A stretch of DNA of 64,000 bases from Nonomuraea angiospora. Lineage in GTDB: Bacteria; Actinomycetota; Actinomycetes; Streptosporangiales; Streptosporangiaceae. Within the stretch, counting starts at the first letter, position 1. Every line of letters starts with the position of its first letter. The notes under the pieces were generated by a model, which saw only the letters and a list, made by a program, of their open reading frames with translations, searched no databases and was not told the DNA's origin. This document shows positions 8,147 to 16,086 of the stretch, piece after piece. The position numbers were made by a program, and so were the translations under genes. The DNA lies in the NCBI RefSeq assembly GCF_014873145.1, contig NZ_JADBEK010000001.1:1054001-1118000 (forward strand). Direction: 5' to 3'.

Positions 8147-9502
8147 TCACAGGTGGTAGGCGTATTCGGTGAACTCCCAGTCGGTGACGTGCCGTTGGAA
8201 GCGTGCGACCTCTTCGCGTTTGTAGGAGAGGAAGGCGGCGACGGCGTCCACGCCGATGACGTCGGCGAGCAGGGCGTCGGCCTCCAGCGCGTCGAGCGCG
8301 GCGGGAAGGTTCATGGGGAGGACCGCGGCCTTGGCGGTGTCGTAGCCGTAGCCTTCGAGCGGGGCGGGAGGTTCCTCACCCGCCAGGACGCCCAGCAGCG
8401 CGGCGGCGGCCGTCCCCGCGATCAAGAGGTACGGGTTGGCTCCGGCGTCGGCCAGGCGCAGCTCGAAGCGGGCGCCTGGGCCGCGTTCCGGAGGGACGCG
8501 GAGCATGGCGCTGCGGTTGTCGAGGCCCCAGTCGATCAGCCAGGGCGCGAGGGTGTCGGGCCCGAACCGTTTGTAGGAATTGATGCTCGGGTTGAGCAGG
8601 GCGGCGAGTGCCGGCGCGTGGGCGAGGACTCCGGCGACCGCGTGACGGGCCGTGGCCGACAGTCCGTAGGGGGCCGCAGGGTCGTCGAAGGTGTTGGTGC
8701 CGTCGCCGTCCTCGCAGGAGAAATGCAGGTGGAAGCCAGATCCGCCGGCGTCGTTGAACGGCTTGGCCATGAACGTGGCGAGCTTTCCCTCCTGCCGGGC
8801 GAGCTCCTTGACGGCCGCTTTGAAACGGAAGGCGCGGTCGGCGGCGTCGAGCGCGGTGGAGTGGGTCAGATTGATCTCGATCTGGCCTCCGTCGAACTCG
8901 TGGTTGCCGCTGGTGACGCCGATGCCGAGGTCACGCAGCATCCGCAGGGTGCGCAGCAGGTGATTGTCGGGATCGGCGCGCAGGCCCGCCGTGTACACGG
9001 CGCCGGAGACCTCGCTGTAGCGGCGCCATCCGGCCGGCGAGGCCGGGTCGGGCTCGCACAGGAAGTACTCCAGTTCCGGCCCGACCACCGGGTGCAGTCC
9101 GTGTTCCGCGCAGCGGGCCAGAACGGTGCGCAGCAGGTCGCGCGGTGACTCCGGCGCGGGCGACCCGGTGCGGGGGTCCTCGACCTCTCCGAGGCACGAC
9201 GCGACGCCCGGCTCCCACGGCAGGCTGACGAGGGTGTCCAGGTCAGGGCGGACGATGACGTCCGGCAGTCCCGCGTCGAGCCCGCCCGCCACCGGGACCA
9301 CGTCGCCCTGGGGAGTGGTGTGGTAGACCGCCCGGCAGAAGGCGAGGCCATGCCGGAGAGCGGTGGGCAACTGGTCGACCAGGACGTCCCGGGCGCGGTC
9401 GACGCCGATCAGGTCGGGATAGGTCACCCGGACCACGTCGATGCCCTCGGCGGTGAGTCGTTCCAGGTGCTGTCTGACGTCGGGGTTCTCTGGTGCGCTC
9501 AC
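8147..9502 (-). CDS. Glutamine-synthetase-like gamma-glutamyl-amine ligase
   Basis: A 451-residue GS-superfamily enzyme of the GlnA3/GlnA4/PuuA/AtdA1 type, which couples glutamate to an amine with ATP. Visible motifs are GPELEYFL (metal/glutamate site), NHEFDGGQIEIN, KPFNDAGGSGFHLHFS (ATP/glutamate site), NSYKRFGP and the ERGPGARFELRLAD block with the glutamate-binding Arg. The start is GTG 9502 with TAGGAGACCCG. Upstream extension has no ribosome site. It is first in an operon with the P450 and is preceded by operator A. The neighbourhood of PuuC- and PuuD-like genes argues for gamma-glutamylation of a catabolic amine rather than ammonia assimilation. Canonical GS could only be excluded by structure or assay. 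Confidence 0.88.
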   Translation of the reverse strand: MSAPENPDVRQHLERLTAEGIDVVRVTYPDLIGVDRARDVLVDQLPTALRHGLAFCRAVYHTTPQGDVVPVAGGLDAGLPDVIVRPDLDTLVSLPWEPGVASCLGEVEDPRTGSPAPESPRDLLRTVLARCAEHGLHPVVGPELEYFLCEPDPASPAGWRRYSEVSGAVYTAGLRADPDNHLLRTLRMLRDLGIGVTSGNHEFDGGQIEINLTHSTALDAADRAFRFKAAVKELARQEGKLATFMAKPFNDAGGSGFHLHFSCEDGDGTNTFDDPAAPYGLSATARHAVAGVLAHAPALAALLNPSINSYKRFGPDTLAPWLIDWGLDNRSAMLRVPPERGPGARFELRLADAGANPYLLIAGTAAAALLGVLAGEEPPAPLEGYGYDTAKAAVLPMNLPAALDALEADALLADVIGVDAVAAFLSYKREEVARFQRHVTDWEFTEYAYHL

Positions 9503-9570
9503 CGGGTCTCCTAGGCGGATGTATGGGGGAGACGCCAGCCGGACGTGGAGACGAGCGTCGGTCCGACAGG

Positions 9571-9588
9571 ACGTTTGAAGCCAAACGT
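9571..9588 (-). promoter_or_regulatory. MarR-type operator A (GS/P450 promoter)
   Basis: Perfect inverted repeat ACGTTTG-AAGC-CAAACGT. It overlaps a candidate minus-strand -10 (TAACGT, 9585-9590) placed 17 bases from a TTGCGA -35 (9608-9613). It lies 69 bases upstream of the GS-like start. Four similar sites occur in the island. Confidence 0.65.
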
Positions 9589-9613
9589 TAAAGATGATGA
9601 CCCTCCTTCGCAA
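9585..9613 (-). promoter_or_regulatory. Candidate promoter of the GS-P450 operon
   Basis: On the minus strand TTGCGA (9613-9608) and TAACGT (9590-9585) are separated by 17 bases. The -10 lies inside operator A, the normal position for repression. Confidence 0.4.
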
Positions 9614-9649
9614 GGGGAGGGATACAGAAAATCTATCCATCCGGACGTC

Positions 9650-9678
9650 TTGACCCGGTGTCGGGTCCTCCTTATCTT
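9650..9678 (+). promoter_or_regulatory. Candidate promoter of the ferredoxin operon
   Basis: TTGACC (9650-9655) and TATCTT (9673-9678) with exactly 17 bases between them. Operator B starts at 9677 and overlaps the end of the -10. Confidence 0.55.
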
Positions 9679-9694
9679 ATTTGGAGTCAAACGA
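9677..9694 (+). promoter_or_regulatory. MarR-type operator B (ferredoxin operon promoter)
   Basis: TTATTTG-GAGT-CAAACGA, an imperfect copy of operator A overlapping the -10 of the ferredoxin promoter. Its outer bases match operator E upstream of the marR gene almost exactly (TTATcTG ... CAAACGA). Confidence 0.65.
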
Positions 9695-9792
9695 GTTTGG
9701 GGTCGAGTCGCCCCGGTGGCCAGGGCCCGGTCCCGGCAATGTCCGCGGGCGGGCCCTTCTCCATTTCTCTCGCCCCTTGGGAAGGACCGGCA

Positions 9793-9981
9793 ATGAGGGT
9801 CATCGTCGACATGAGCAAGTGCCAGGACCACGGACAGTGCGTCTTCGCCGCTCCCGACGTCTTCCGGATGGACGCGAACGGTCGGCTGGCCTACGTCAGC
9901 GATCCCCATGACGCGCTGCGCGAAGAGGTCGAGGAGGCGGCGGATGTCTGCCCCCTCCAAGCCATCCGGATCGAGGACTGA
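9793..9981 (+). CDS. 3Fe-4S ferredoxin, P450 electron donor
   Basis: A 62-residue small ferredoxin of the type paired with actinobacterial P450s. Cys10 and Cys16 (CQDHGQC) and the C-terminal VCP Cys are present, while the fourth ligand of 4Fe-4S proteins is missing, which predicts a 3Fe-4S cluster. ATG 9793 follows GAAGGACCGGCA. It is the first gene of the six-gene plus-strand operon, 5 bases from the reductase gene, and should pass electrons from that reductase to the P450 encoded divergently. Confidence 0.93.
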   Translation: MRVIVDMSKCQDHGQCVFAAPDVFRMDANGRLAYVSDPHDALREEVEEAADVCPLQAIRIED

Positions 9982-9986
9982 CCACG

Positions 9987-11210
9987 ATGAGTGGCCGGAT
10001 CGTCATCGCTGGAGCCTCTCTGGGAGGCCTGCGCGCCGCCGAGCAGCTGCGCGCCGCGGGCTGGGCCGGAATGATCACCGTTGTGGGGGACGAACCCCAC
10101 ATGCCCTACAACCGGCCGCCCCTGTCCAAGGAGGTCCTGGCCGGAAAGGCGGGCTTCGACTCCCTCGCGTTCACCCCGAAGGCCGGCGTCGCCGATGTGG
10201 AGTGGCGCCTCGGCACCGCCGTCACCGCGGCCCGGCTGGAGGAGGGCGTCGTCGTGCTCGATACCGGCGCGGAACTCACCTTCGACGGGCTGGTGATCGC
10301 CACCGGCATGCGACCCCGGCGGTTGGCCTGCCCGGGGCCTCGCGACGGCCGCCACACGGTGCGGACGCTCGACGACGCCCAGGCATTGCGCGCCGAACTG
10401 ATGCGCCCGGGAGCCATGGTCGTGGTGATCGGCGGCGGGTTCATCGGCTGCGAGGTGGCCGCCACGGCGGCCGGCCTCGGCGCCGCGGAGGTGACGGTCG
10501 TCGACCCGCTGCCACTGCCCATGGCCGGACCTCTGGGCGAGCTCCTGGGAGACGCCCTGCTCCGTCGGCATACCGATCGTGGGGTCCGTTTCCTGCTCGG
10601 CCGGGGCGTCGACGGCTTCCAGGGCGACGCCCGTGCCGAGGCGGTGGTCCTGGACGACGGCACGGTACTCGCCGCCGATGTGATCGTGGAGGCGGTCGGA
10701 TCCGTCGCGAACACCGAGTGGCTCGACGGGAACGGTCTCGATCTCACCGACGGAGTCCTCACCGACGACCGGCTGCGAGTCGGTGGTCTGCCGCACGTCG
10801 TAGCGGTCGGCGATGTCGCCCGTCACCCCAACGCCCGCTACGACGCCGTAGCACGGCGTGTCGAGCACTGGTCCATGCCGACTGAGACCGCCAAGCACGC
10901 CGCGAAGGCTCTCGTCGCCCAGCTGACCGGCGCGGTGCCGTTCCCCGGTCCGTTCGCGCCGCTGCCCACGTTCTGGAGCGATCAGCACGACTTCCGGCTC
11001 CAGTCCTTCGGCCTGCCGGTGCTGGGCAGGGACGACGTGCGGGTCCTGGAGGGCACTCCGGACGGCGACTTCGTCGCCGGTTACCACCGCGACGGCGGTC
11101 TGGTCGGCGTGGTGGCGCTCGGCGGCGCTCCTGCCGCCCTGGCCGCCTCCCGATACCGCGCCCAACTGCTCGGACAGCTCGTTCTCACCGCTCATGGAGT
11201 CCCCCGATGA
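9987..11210 (+). CDS. FAD-dependent ferredoxin reductase
   Basis: A 407-residue NAD(P)H:ferredoxin reductase of the putidaredoxin-reductase type. The N-terminal FAD Rossmann motif is IAGASLGGLRAAE, the NAD(P)H-binding motif is VVIGGGFIGCE near residue 147, and the FAD-binding C-terminal motif is HVVAVGDVA. A C-terminal reductase domain (FWSDQHDFRLQSFG) completes the fold. It lies directly after the ferredoxin gene and overlaps the next gene by 4 bases. Its expected role is delivering electrons NAD(P)H-FAD-ferredoxin-P450, which completes a class I P450 system inside one regulated divergent unit. Confidence 0.92.
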   Translation: MSGRIVIAGASLGGLRAAEQLRAAGWAGMITVVGDEPHMPYNRPPLSKEVLAGKAGFDSLAFTPKAGVADVEWRLGTAVTAARLEEGVVVLDTGAELTFDGLVIATGMRPRRLACPGPRDGRHTVRTLDDAQALRAELMRPGAMVVVIGGGFIGCEVAATAAGLGAAEVTVVDPLPLPMAGPLGELLGDALLRRHTDRGVRFLLGRGVDGFQGDARAEAVVLDDGTVLAADVIVEAVGSVANTEWLDGNGLDLTDGVLTDDRLRVGGLPHVVAVGDVARHPNARYDAVARRVEHWSMPTETAKHAAKALVAQLTGAVPFPGPFAPLPTFWSDQHDFRLQSFGLPVLGRDDVRVLEGTPDGDFVAGYHRDGGLVGVVALGGAPAALAASRYRAQLLGQLVLTAHGVPR

Positions 11211-12013
11211 CCGCCCTGCGTGGCTATTTCCATCCCAAGTCGGCGAGCGGCGGCTCGTCGCTGATCCCCTCGCCGCCCTGGCTGTACTCCGGTGACCTGC
11301 TCACCGTCGAGTACCGTACCGACCCCGATCGGGTGCGCGAGCTGCTGCCCGCGCCGCTGGAGCCGGCCGAGGACGACCCTGGGGCCGTCGCGCTGATCTG
11401 GGCCGACTGGCAGTCCTGCTCGACCGGCGGAACGGAACTGCTCGATCCGGTGCGTTCCCAGTACAAGGAGGCGTTCGTCGTCGTGCGCTGCTCCTATCAG
11501 GGGCGGACGTACTCACGCTGCGTCTACATCTGGGTCGACAAGGACTTCGCGATCGCACGGGGCCTGCACCAGGGTTACCCGAAGAAGCTCGGCTCGATCC
11601 ACCAGACCCGCCCCCACCCCTACGGGCCCGCACCGCGTATCGAGGCAGGAGCCCGGTTCGGCGCGACCCTCGCGGCGGCCGACCGGCGGCTGGCCCAGAC
11701 GGTGGTCACCCTGCGGGAACCCGCCGAGACCAACGGGTTCGTCAACGGCCACCCCATGGCCCACCACCGCTGGCTGCCGTCTGTCGAGAAGGGCAGGGGA
11801 CTGGCCCTCGACGAGCTGATCGAGTCGGGCGCCGCCTCCTTCGAGGGCGGCCGGCCATGGGTCGGCGACGCCGAGCTGGAACTGTTCGACGCGCCCACCG
11901 AGGAACTGTCCCGGCTGGAGATCCGTGAGCCCATCGCCGCCTACTACAGGCAGGTCGGCGTCGTCTGGGACGGCGGCCGGCTGCTGGCGTCCGGAACCTC
12001 CGGAGCCGAGTGA
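11207..12013 (+). CDS. Acetoacetate-decarboxylase-family protein
   Basis: A 268-residue protein of the ADC family. The Schiff-base lysine region GYPKKLGSI is intact. Family members decarboxylate beta-keto acids, but many homologues are hydratase-aldolases or have other Schiff-base chemistry. Location between a P450 electron chain and a ring-cleavage module suggests that it handles a keto-acid produced after ring opening or side-chain oxidation. It is translationally coupled to the reductase (ATGA overlap at 11207) and is followed by a 40-base gap to the ALDH. Exact reaction cannot be inferred. Confidence 0.8.
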   Translation: MTALRGYFHPKSASGGSSLIPSPPWLYSGDLLTVEYRTDPDRVRELLPAPLEPAEDDPGAVALIWADWQSCSTGGTELLDPVRSQYKEAFVVVRCSYQGRTYSRCVYIWVDKDFAIARGLHQGYPKKLGSIHQTRPHPYGPAPRIEAGARFGATLAAADRRLAQTVVTLREPAETNGFVNGHPMAHHRWLPSVEKGRGLALDELIESGAASFEGGRPWVGDAELELFDAPTEELSRLEIREPIAAYYRQVGVVWDGGRLLASGTSGAE

Positions 12014-12053
12014 CCGTGCGCTTCAACATGCTTTTCATCAACAGGAGGGTGGC

Positions 12054-13526
12054 ATGACCGACCACATCACCACGGTCGCCGGGGTCGCGGTCGACACCCG
12101 GCACTGGATCGGCGGCGCACGCGTCGCCTCCGAGGAGACCTTCACCGACGTCTCGCCCATCGACGGCAGCGTCCTGGGTGAGATCGCTCGCGGCACGGCG
12201 ACGGAGGCCACGGCCGCGGTCGCCGCCGCCACGGCGGCCTTCCCCGGCTGGGCAGCGACGCCCCGCGCCGAGCGGGCGCGCCTCCTGCACGCGATCGCCG
12301 ACGGCGTCGAGAAACGCCTCGAGGAGTTCGCGATCGTCGAGACCTCCGACAACGGCGCTCTGCTGCGCTCCCACCGCCGGGGCGTCATGCCGCGGGTCGC
12401 CCACAACTTCCGCTTCTTCGCCGACCGGCTGCTCGACCTCGGCCACGACGACTTCGAGACCCGAGGGCACACCAACCACGTCAGCTGGGACCCCGCCGGA
12501 CCGTGCGTGCTCATCACGCCGTGGAACGCACCGCTCATGCTGGCCACCTGGAAGATCGCCCCCGCCCTCGCGGCGGGGAACACCGTGATCCTCAAGCCCG
12601 CCGAGTGGACGCCGCTCACCGCCTCGCTGCTCGCGGACGTCACCGCCGAGGCCGGGCTGCCCGCCGGAGTTCTCAACATCGTGCAGGGCTACGGGGCCGA
12701 GGTGGGCGAGGCGCTCGTCACGCATGCCGACGTACGCCGCATCAGCTTCACAGGGTCGGTGCCGACCGCCCGGCGCATCGCCGTCGCGGCCGGAGACCAC
12801 CTCACCCCGCTGAGCCTGGAGCTCGGCGGCAAGTCGCCGTTGCTGGTCTTCGCCGACGCCGATCTCGACCTGGCCGTCGATCTGGCCGTCGAGCAGTACG
12901 ACAACGCCGGACAGGTCTGCCTGGCGGCCACCCGGATCCTCGTGGAGGAGACGATCGCGGAGGAGTTCACCCGCCGCTTCACCGCTAAGGCGGCCGCCTT
13001 GACCCAGGGCGACCCTCGCGACCCGGCCACCGACATCGGCCCCAACATCCACCCCCGCCAGGTGGAGAAGATCGACGGATTTGTACGGCGTGCCCTGAAC
13101 GCCGGAGCCCGCGCGATCATCGGCGGCGGCCCGAAGACCGACCTCGGCGGCCTCTACTACCGCCCCACGCTCCTGACCGACGTCGCCCAGGACAGCGAGA
13201 TCGTCCAGGAGGAGGTCTTCGGCCCGGTCCTGACCCTGCAGACCTTCGCCTCCGAGGACGAAGCGGTCGCCCTGGCCAACGACACCCGCTTCGGACTGGC
13301 GGCCACGCTGGCCACCGGCGACCCCGAGCGCGCCGAGCGGGTCTCCGCCCGGCTCGTGGCGGGCACCGTATGGGTGAACTGCTTCTTCGTCCGCGACCTT
13401 CGGGCACCTTTCGGCGGCGCCCGCCAGTCCGGCGTCGGCCGCGAGGGCGGAACCTGGAGCTTCGACTTCTACTGCGACCTCAAGAACACCGTGACCGCAC
13501 CGACCGAGGGGGTTCGGCATGGGTGA
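12054..13526 (+). CDS. Aldehyde dehydrogenase (HpaE-like)
   Basis: A 490-residue NAD(P)-dependent aldehyde dehydrogenase. The NAD-binding region is PWNAPLMLATWKIAPAL, the general base Glu sits in LELGGKS and the catalytic Cys in NAGQVCLAATR. EEVFGPVL and the PFGGARQSGVGREGG C-terminal signature are present. Position immediately before a class III extradiol dioxygenase and an FAH-family gene fits a semialdehyde dehydrogenase that oxidises the meta-cleavage product, as 5-carboxymethyl-2-hydroxymuconate semialdehyde dehydrogenase does in homoprotocatechuate breakdown. ATG 12054 follows CAGGAGGGTGGC. It overlaps the dioxygenase gene by 8 bases. Confidence 0.88.
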   Translation: MTDHITTVAGVAVDTRHWIGGARVASEETFTDVSPIDGSVLGEIARGTATEATAAVAAATAAFPGWAATPRAERARLLHAIADGVEKRLEEFAIVETSDNGALLRSHRRGVMPRVAHNFRFFADRLLDLGHDDFETRGHTNHVSWDPAGPCVLITPWNAPLMLATWKIAPALAAGNTVILKPAEWTPLTASLLADVTAEAGLPAGVLNIVQGYGAEVGEALVTHADVRRISFTGSVPTARRIAVAAGDHLTPLSLELGGKSPLLVFADADLDLAVDLAVEQYDNAGQVCLAATRILVEETIAEEFTRRFTAKAAALTQGDPRDPATDIGPNIHPRQVEKIDGFVRRALNAGARAIIGGGPKTDLGGLYYRPTLLTDVAQDSEIVQEEVFGPVLTLQTFASEDEAVALANDTRFGLAATLATGDPERAERVSARLVAGTVWVNCFFVRDLRAPFGGARQSGVGREGGTWSFDFYCDLKNTVTAPTEGVRHG

Positions 13527-14427
13527 GATCGTCGGCGCAGGCCTGCTGGCCCACGTCCCCACCATCGTGCTGCCCGAGGCCGATCGCCTGGAACTCAACG
13601 GGGGCAAGGAGATCACCCTCGTCACCGGGCTGCACCGGTTGCGCGCCGAGGTCTTCGACCGGGACGACTACGACACCGTCGTCGTACTCGACTCCCACTG
13701 GGCCACCACCGTCGAATTCGTCGTCACCGCCCAGGACCGGCGCGCCGGCCTGTTCACATCGGAGGAGCTGCCGCGCGGCATGTGCCGCATGCCCTACGAC
13801 TTCCCCGGTGACCCTGAGCTCGCCCGCAACATCGCCTCCTTCGGCGCTGAACGCGGCACCTGGATCACCCCCATCGACGACCCCTACCTGCCGATCTACT
13901 ACGCGACGATCAACCTCTGGAAGTTCCTCGGCGAGGGGCTCCCGGACAAGCGGTGGGTGACCATCGGCGTCTGCCAGACCGGCGACCTCGAAGACCACCT
14001 GCGCCTTGGCCGCGCCCTGGCCGACGGCATCGCCGCCACCCCCGGCCGCCGTGTCCTGCTCGTCGCCTCCGGCGCGCTCTCGCACACCTTCTGGCCGCTG
14101 CGCGAGCTGCGCGCCCACGAGGCGAGCGACCCCGCGCACATCTTCACCCCCGAGGCGCGCGAGGCCGACCACCAGCGCATCGCCTGGTTCAAGGAGGGCC
14201 GCCACGACCGGGTCCTCCAGACCATGGACGAGTTCTGGAAGTACAGGCCCGAGGCGAAGTTCTTCCACTACCTGATGCTCGCCGGTGCTCTCGGGGAGGG
14301 GGCATGCACCGCGCCCGCCCGCCAGTACGGGGAGTACGAGAACTCCATCGGCACCGGCCAGGCCCATCTCTGGTTCGACCGTCCAGCCGGCGGCTGGACC
14401 GCTCCCCGCCACACCCAGGAGGTCTGA
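13519..14427 (+). CDS. Class III extradiol ring-cleavage dioxygenase (LigB superfamily, HpaD-like)
   Basis: A 302-residue non-haem Fe(II) dioxygenase of the LigB/HpaD/DHPP-dioxygenase group, which splits a catechol next to a hydroxyl. Candidate metal and acid/base residues are His in LLAHVPT, His in VVLDSHWAT and His in SGALSHTFWP. The C-terminal HYLMLAGALG segment is typical for the family. It overlaps the ALDH gene by 8 bases and is followed by the FAH-family gene 1 base later. The expected product is a hydroxymuconate semialdehyde that the ALDH oxidises. The catechol substrate is unknown; homoprotocatechuate is the nearest precedent. Confidence 0.88.
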   Translation: MGEIVGAGLLAHVPTIVLPEADRLELNGGKEITLVTGLHRLRAEVFDRDDYDTVVVLDSHWATTVEFVVTAQDRRAGLFTSEELPRGMCRMPYDFPGDPELARNIASFGAERGTWITPIDDPYLPIYYATINLWKFLGEGLPDKRWVTIGVCQTGDLEDHLRLGRALADGIAATPGRRVLLVASGALSHTFWPLRELRAHEASDPAHIFTPEAREADHQRIAWFKEGRHDRVLQTMDEFWKYRPEAKFFHYLMLAGALGEGACTAPARQYGEYENSIGTGQAHLWFDRPAGGWTAPRHTQEV

Positions 14428-14428
14428 C

Positions 14429-15274
14429 ATGCCTGAATACCGCCGCATCCTGCTTGACGGCGTCGTCGTCGAGACGGTCCGGGAGGGGGAGGAACTCGTT
14501 GCCGGGGACGGTCGCCGGATCAAGGTCGAGGAGGCCCGCCATCTGCCGCCGGTCGTTCCGTCGAAGATCATCGCGGTGCATCTGAACCACCGAAGCCGGG
14601 TCGAGGAGTTCCAGATCAAGCTCGGGGGCACCCCGACCTACTTCCACAAGCCCACCTCGTCCCTCAACGCCCACGGTGGCGCGATCGTGCGGCCCGACGG
14701 CTGCAAGTGGCTGAACTACGAGGGGGAGGTGGCGATCGTCATCGGGAAGACCGCGCGGAACATCGCACCGGACGACGCGGGGGAGTACATCGCCGGCTAC
14801 ACCGTGGCCAACGACTTCGGCCTGCACGACTTCCGCGACACCGACGCCGGGTCGATGCTCCGCGTGAAGGGCTCCGACACGCTCTGCCCGCTCGGCCCGG
14901 GGCTCGTCACCGACTGGGACTTCCGCGGCAGGAGCCTGCGCACCCTTGTCAACGGGAAGGTGGTCCAGGACGGCTCCACCGACGAGATGACCTGGGACAT
15001 GCACTACCTCGTCGCCGACATCGCCCGCACCATCACCCTGTACCCGGGAGACGTGCTCCTGTCGGGCACCCCGGCCAACTCCCGTCCCGTCCGGCCCGGC
15101 GACGTCGTCGAGGTCGAGGTCGAGGGGCTCGGCAGGCTGACCAATCACGTGGTGGCCGGGCCGGCCGCCGTCCGCACCGACGTCGGCGCTCAGCCGACGG
15201 AGTCCGAGGAGGTCCTTTCGACGGCGCTCGGCGGCGACTGGGAGTTCCGCGGGATTCGTCCTCCGCGCCGGTAG
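14429..15274 (+). CDS. Fumarylacetoacetate-hydrolase-family protein
   Basis: A 281-residue FAH-fold enzyme acting on acylpyruvate-type ring-cleavage products (hydrolase, decarboxylase or isomerase such as HpaG). The metal site is visible as YFHKPTSSL, NYEGEVAIVIGK (Glu ligands) and NDFGLHDFRDTDAG. The C-terminal GDVLLSGTPANS is the family signature. ATG 14429 follows AGGAGGTCTGAC. It is the last gene of the plus-strand operon that starts with the ferredoxin at 9793 and ends close to the convergent amidotransferase gene. It should act after the dioxygenase and the aldehyde dehydrogenase. Confidence 0.88.
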   Translation: MPEYRRILLDGVVVETVREGEELVAGDGRRIKVEEARHLPPVVPSKIIAVHLNHRSRVEEFQIKLGGTPTYFHKPTSSLNAHGGAIVRPDGCKWLNYEGEVAIVIGKTARNIAPDDAGEYIAGYTVANDFGLHDFRDTDAGSMLRVKGSDTLCPLGPGLVTDWDFRGRSLRTLVNGKVVQDGSTDEMTWDMHYLVADIARTITLYPGDVLLSGTPANSRPVRPGDVVEVEVEGLGRLTNHVVAGPAAVRTDVGAQPTESEEVLSTALGGDWEFRGIRPPRR

Positions 15275-15281
15275 CGCCTGG

Positions 15282-15992
15282 TCAGCCGACGGGCAAGGCT
15301 ATCCGGTCGAGGAAGGCGTCGACCAGCTCGGCGGTCCTGGCCAGGGCCTGGGGCCGCTCCGCCAAGGTGCGCGACACCAGTTCGTCGGGGTCGATGCCGA
15401 GCCGGGCGCAGAGGGTCCCGCCGTCCAGGTCGAGCCAGGCCCGCAGGACCGGCGCGGTGATCTCTGGATGGAACTGGACGCCGAGGCTGCGTCCGGCGAC
15501 GAACGCCTGGAGGCCGGCCACGTTCCGGGCGATCTCCACCGCTCCGGGCGGCAGGACGCACCGGTCGTAGTGCCACTGGAACCACGGACCGGATGAGACG
15601 AGGTCGGGGATGTCGCTCTGGACGTCGGTCCAGCCGAGCTCCGGGAATGGCGCGGGCTCCACCGATCCGCCGAACGCCGTGGCAAGGGCCTGCGCGCCGA
15701 AGCAGATGCCCAGAACGGGAACGCCGAGATCGCGCGCCTCGCGCAGCAGGGCGAGTTCGCCCGCGATCCAGGTTCCGATCGTCTCCTCGTCGTACACGGA
15801 CCAGGGCGCGCCGAGGGAGACGACCAGATCCCACTCGGCGGCCGACGGGAACGCGAATGTCACGTCAGGTGAGTGGAAGCGCTCCTCCGGAACGACGGTC
15901 AGCGTGGTGAGGTCGTACCCGCGCTCGATGAGCCGGTCGCCGACCAGTCCGGGCTGTGAGGCGTGATCGTGCCGCAGGACGAGCGCACGCAT
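15282..15992 (-). CDS. Class-I glutamine amidotransferase-like hydrolase
   Basis: A 236-residue GATase1 protein of the GuaA-like/AtdA2-like group. The nucleophile elbow GICFGAQ, the GVQFHPE His-Glu pair and an SLGAPWSVYDEE substrate-side region are visible, giving a Cys-His-Glu triad. It stands alone, without a synthase domain, so it probably hydrolyses or transfers a gamma-glutamyl group. ATG 15992 is preceded by AAGGAGACCGCC. It is transcribed divergently from the ALDH at 16087 across operator C. In aniline pathways a free GATase-like protein accompanies the GS-like ligase, which makes that comparison attractive. Confidence 0.82.
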   Translation of the reverse strand: MRALVLRHDHASQPGLVGDRLIERGYDLTTLTVVPEERFHSPDVTFAFPSAAEWDLVVSLGAPWSVYDEETIGTWIAGELALLREARDLGVPVLGICFGAQALATAFGGSVEPAPFPELGWTDVQSDIPDLVSSGPWFQWHYDRCVLPPGAVEIARNVAGLQAFVAGRSLGVQFHPEITAPVLRAWLDLDGGTLCARLGIDPDELVSRTLAERPQALARTAELVDAFLDRIALPVG

Positions 15993-16044
15993 GGCGGTCT
16001 CCTTCCGAGGTCGTTGGACGGGGCGGGGGAGACTCGATGATATG

Positions 16045-16062
16045 TCATTTGGAGCCAAACAT
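16045..16062 (+). promoter_or_regulatory. MarR-type operator C (amidotransferase/ALDH divergent promoter)
   Basis: TCATTTG-GAGC-CAAACAT, located between the divergent starts at 15992 and 16087. It sits just downstream of a possible plus-strand TTGGAC/TGATAT promoter (16014-16019, 16038-16043). Confidence 0.65.
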
Positions 16063-16086
16063 GACTAGGTGGTCGGGAGGCCCCAC

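Noticed and set aside
6856..9502. Assigning the P450 and GS-like genes to a named pathway such as cholesterol or aniline degradation
   Set aside because: The P450 shows no subfamily-defining substrate residues that I can read, and the aniline Rieske oxygenase genes are absent. I keep the functional call general.
11742..13625. Minus-strand open frame of over 600 codons opposite the aldehyde dehydrogenase
   Set aside because: Same reason: antisense to a gene with intact catalytic motifs, and no family features in its own translation.
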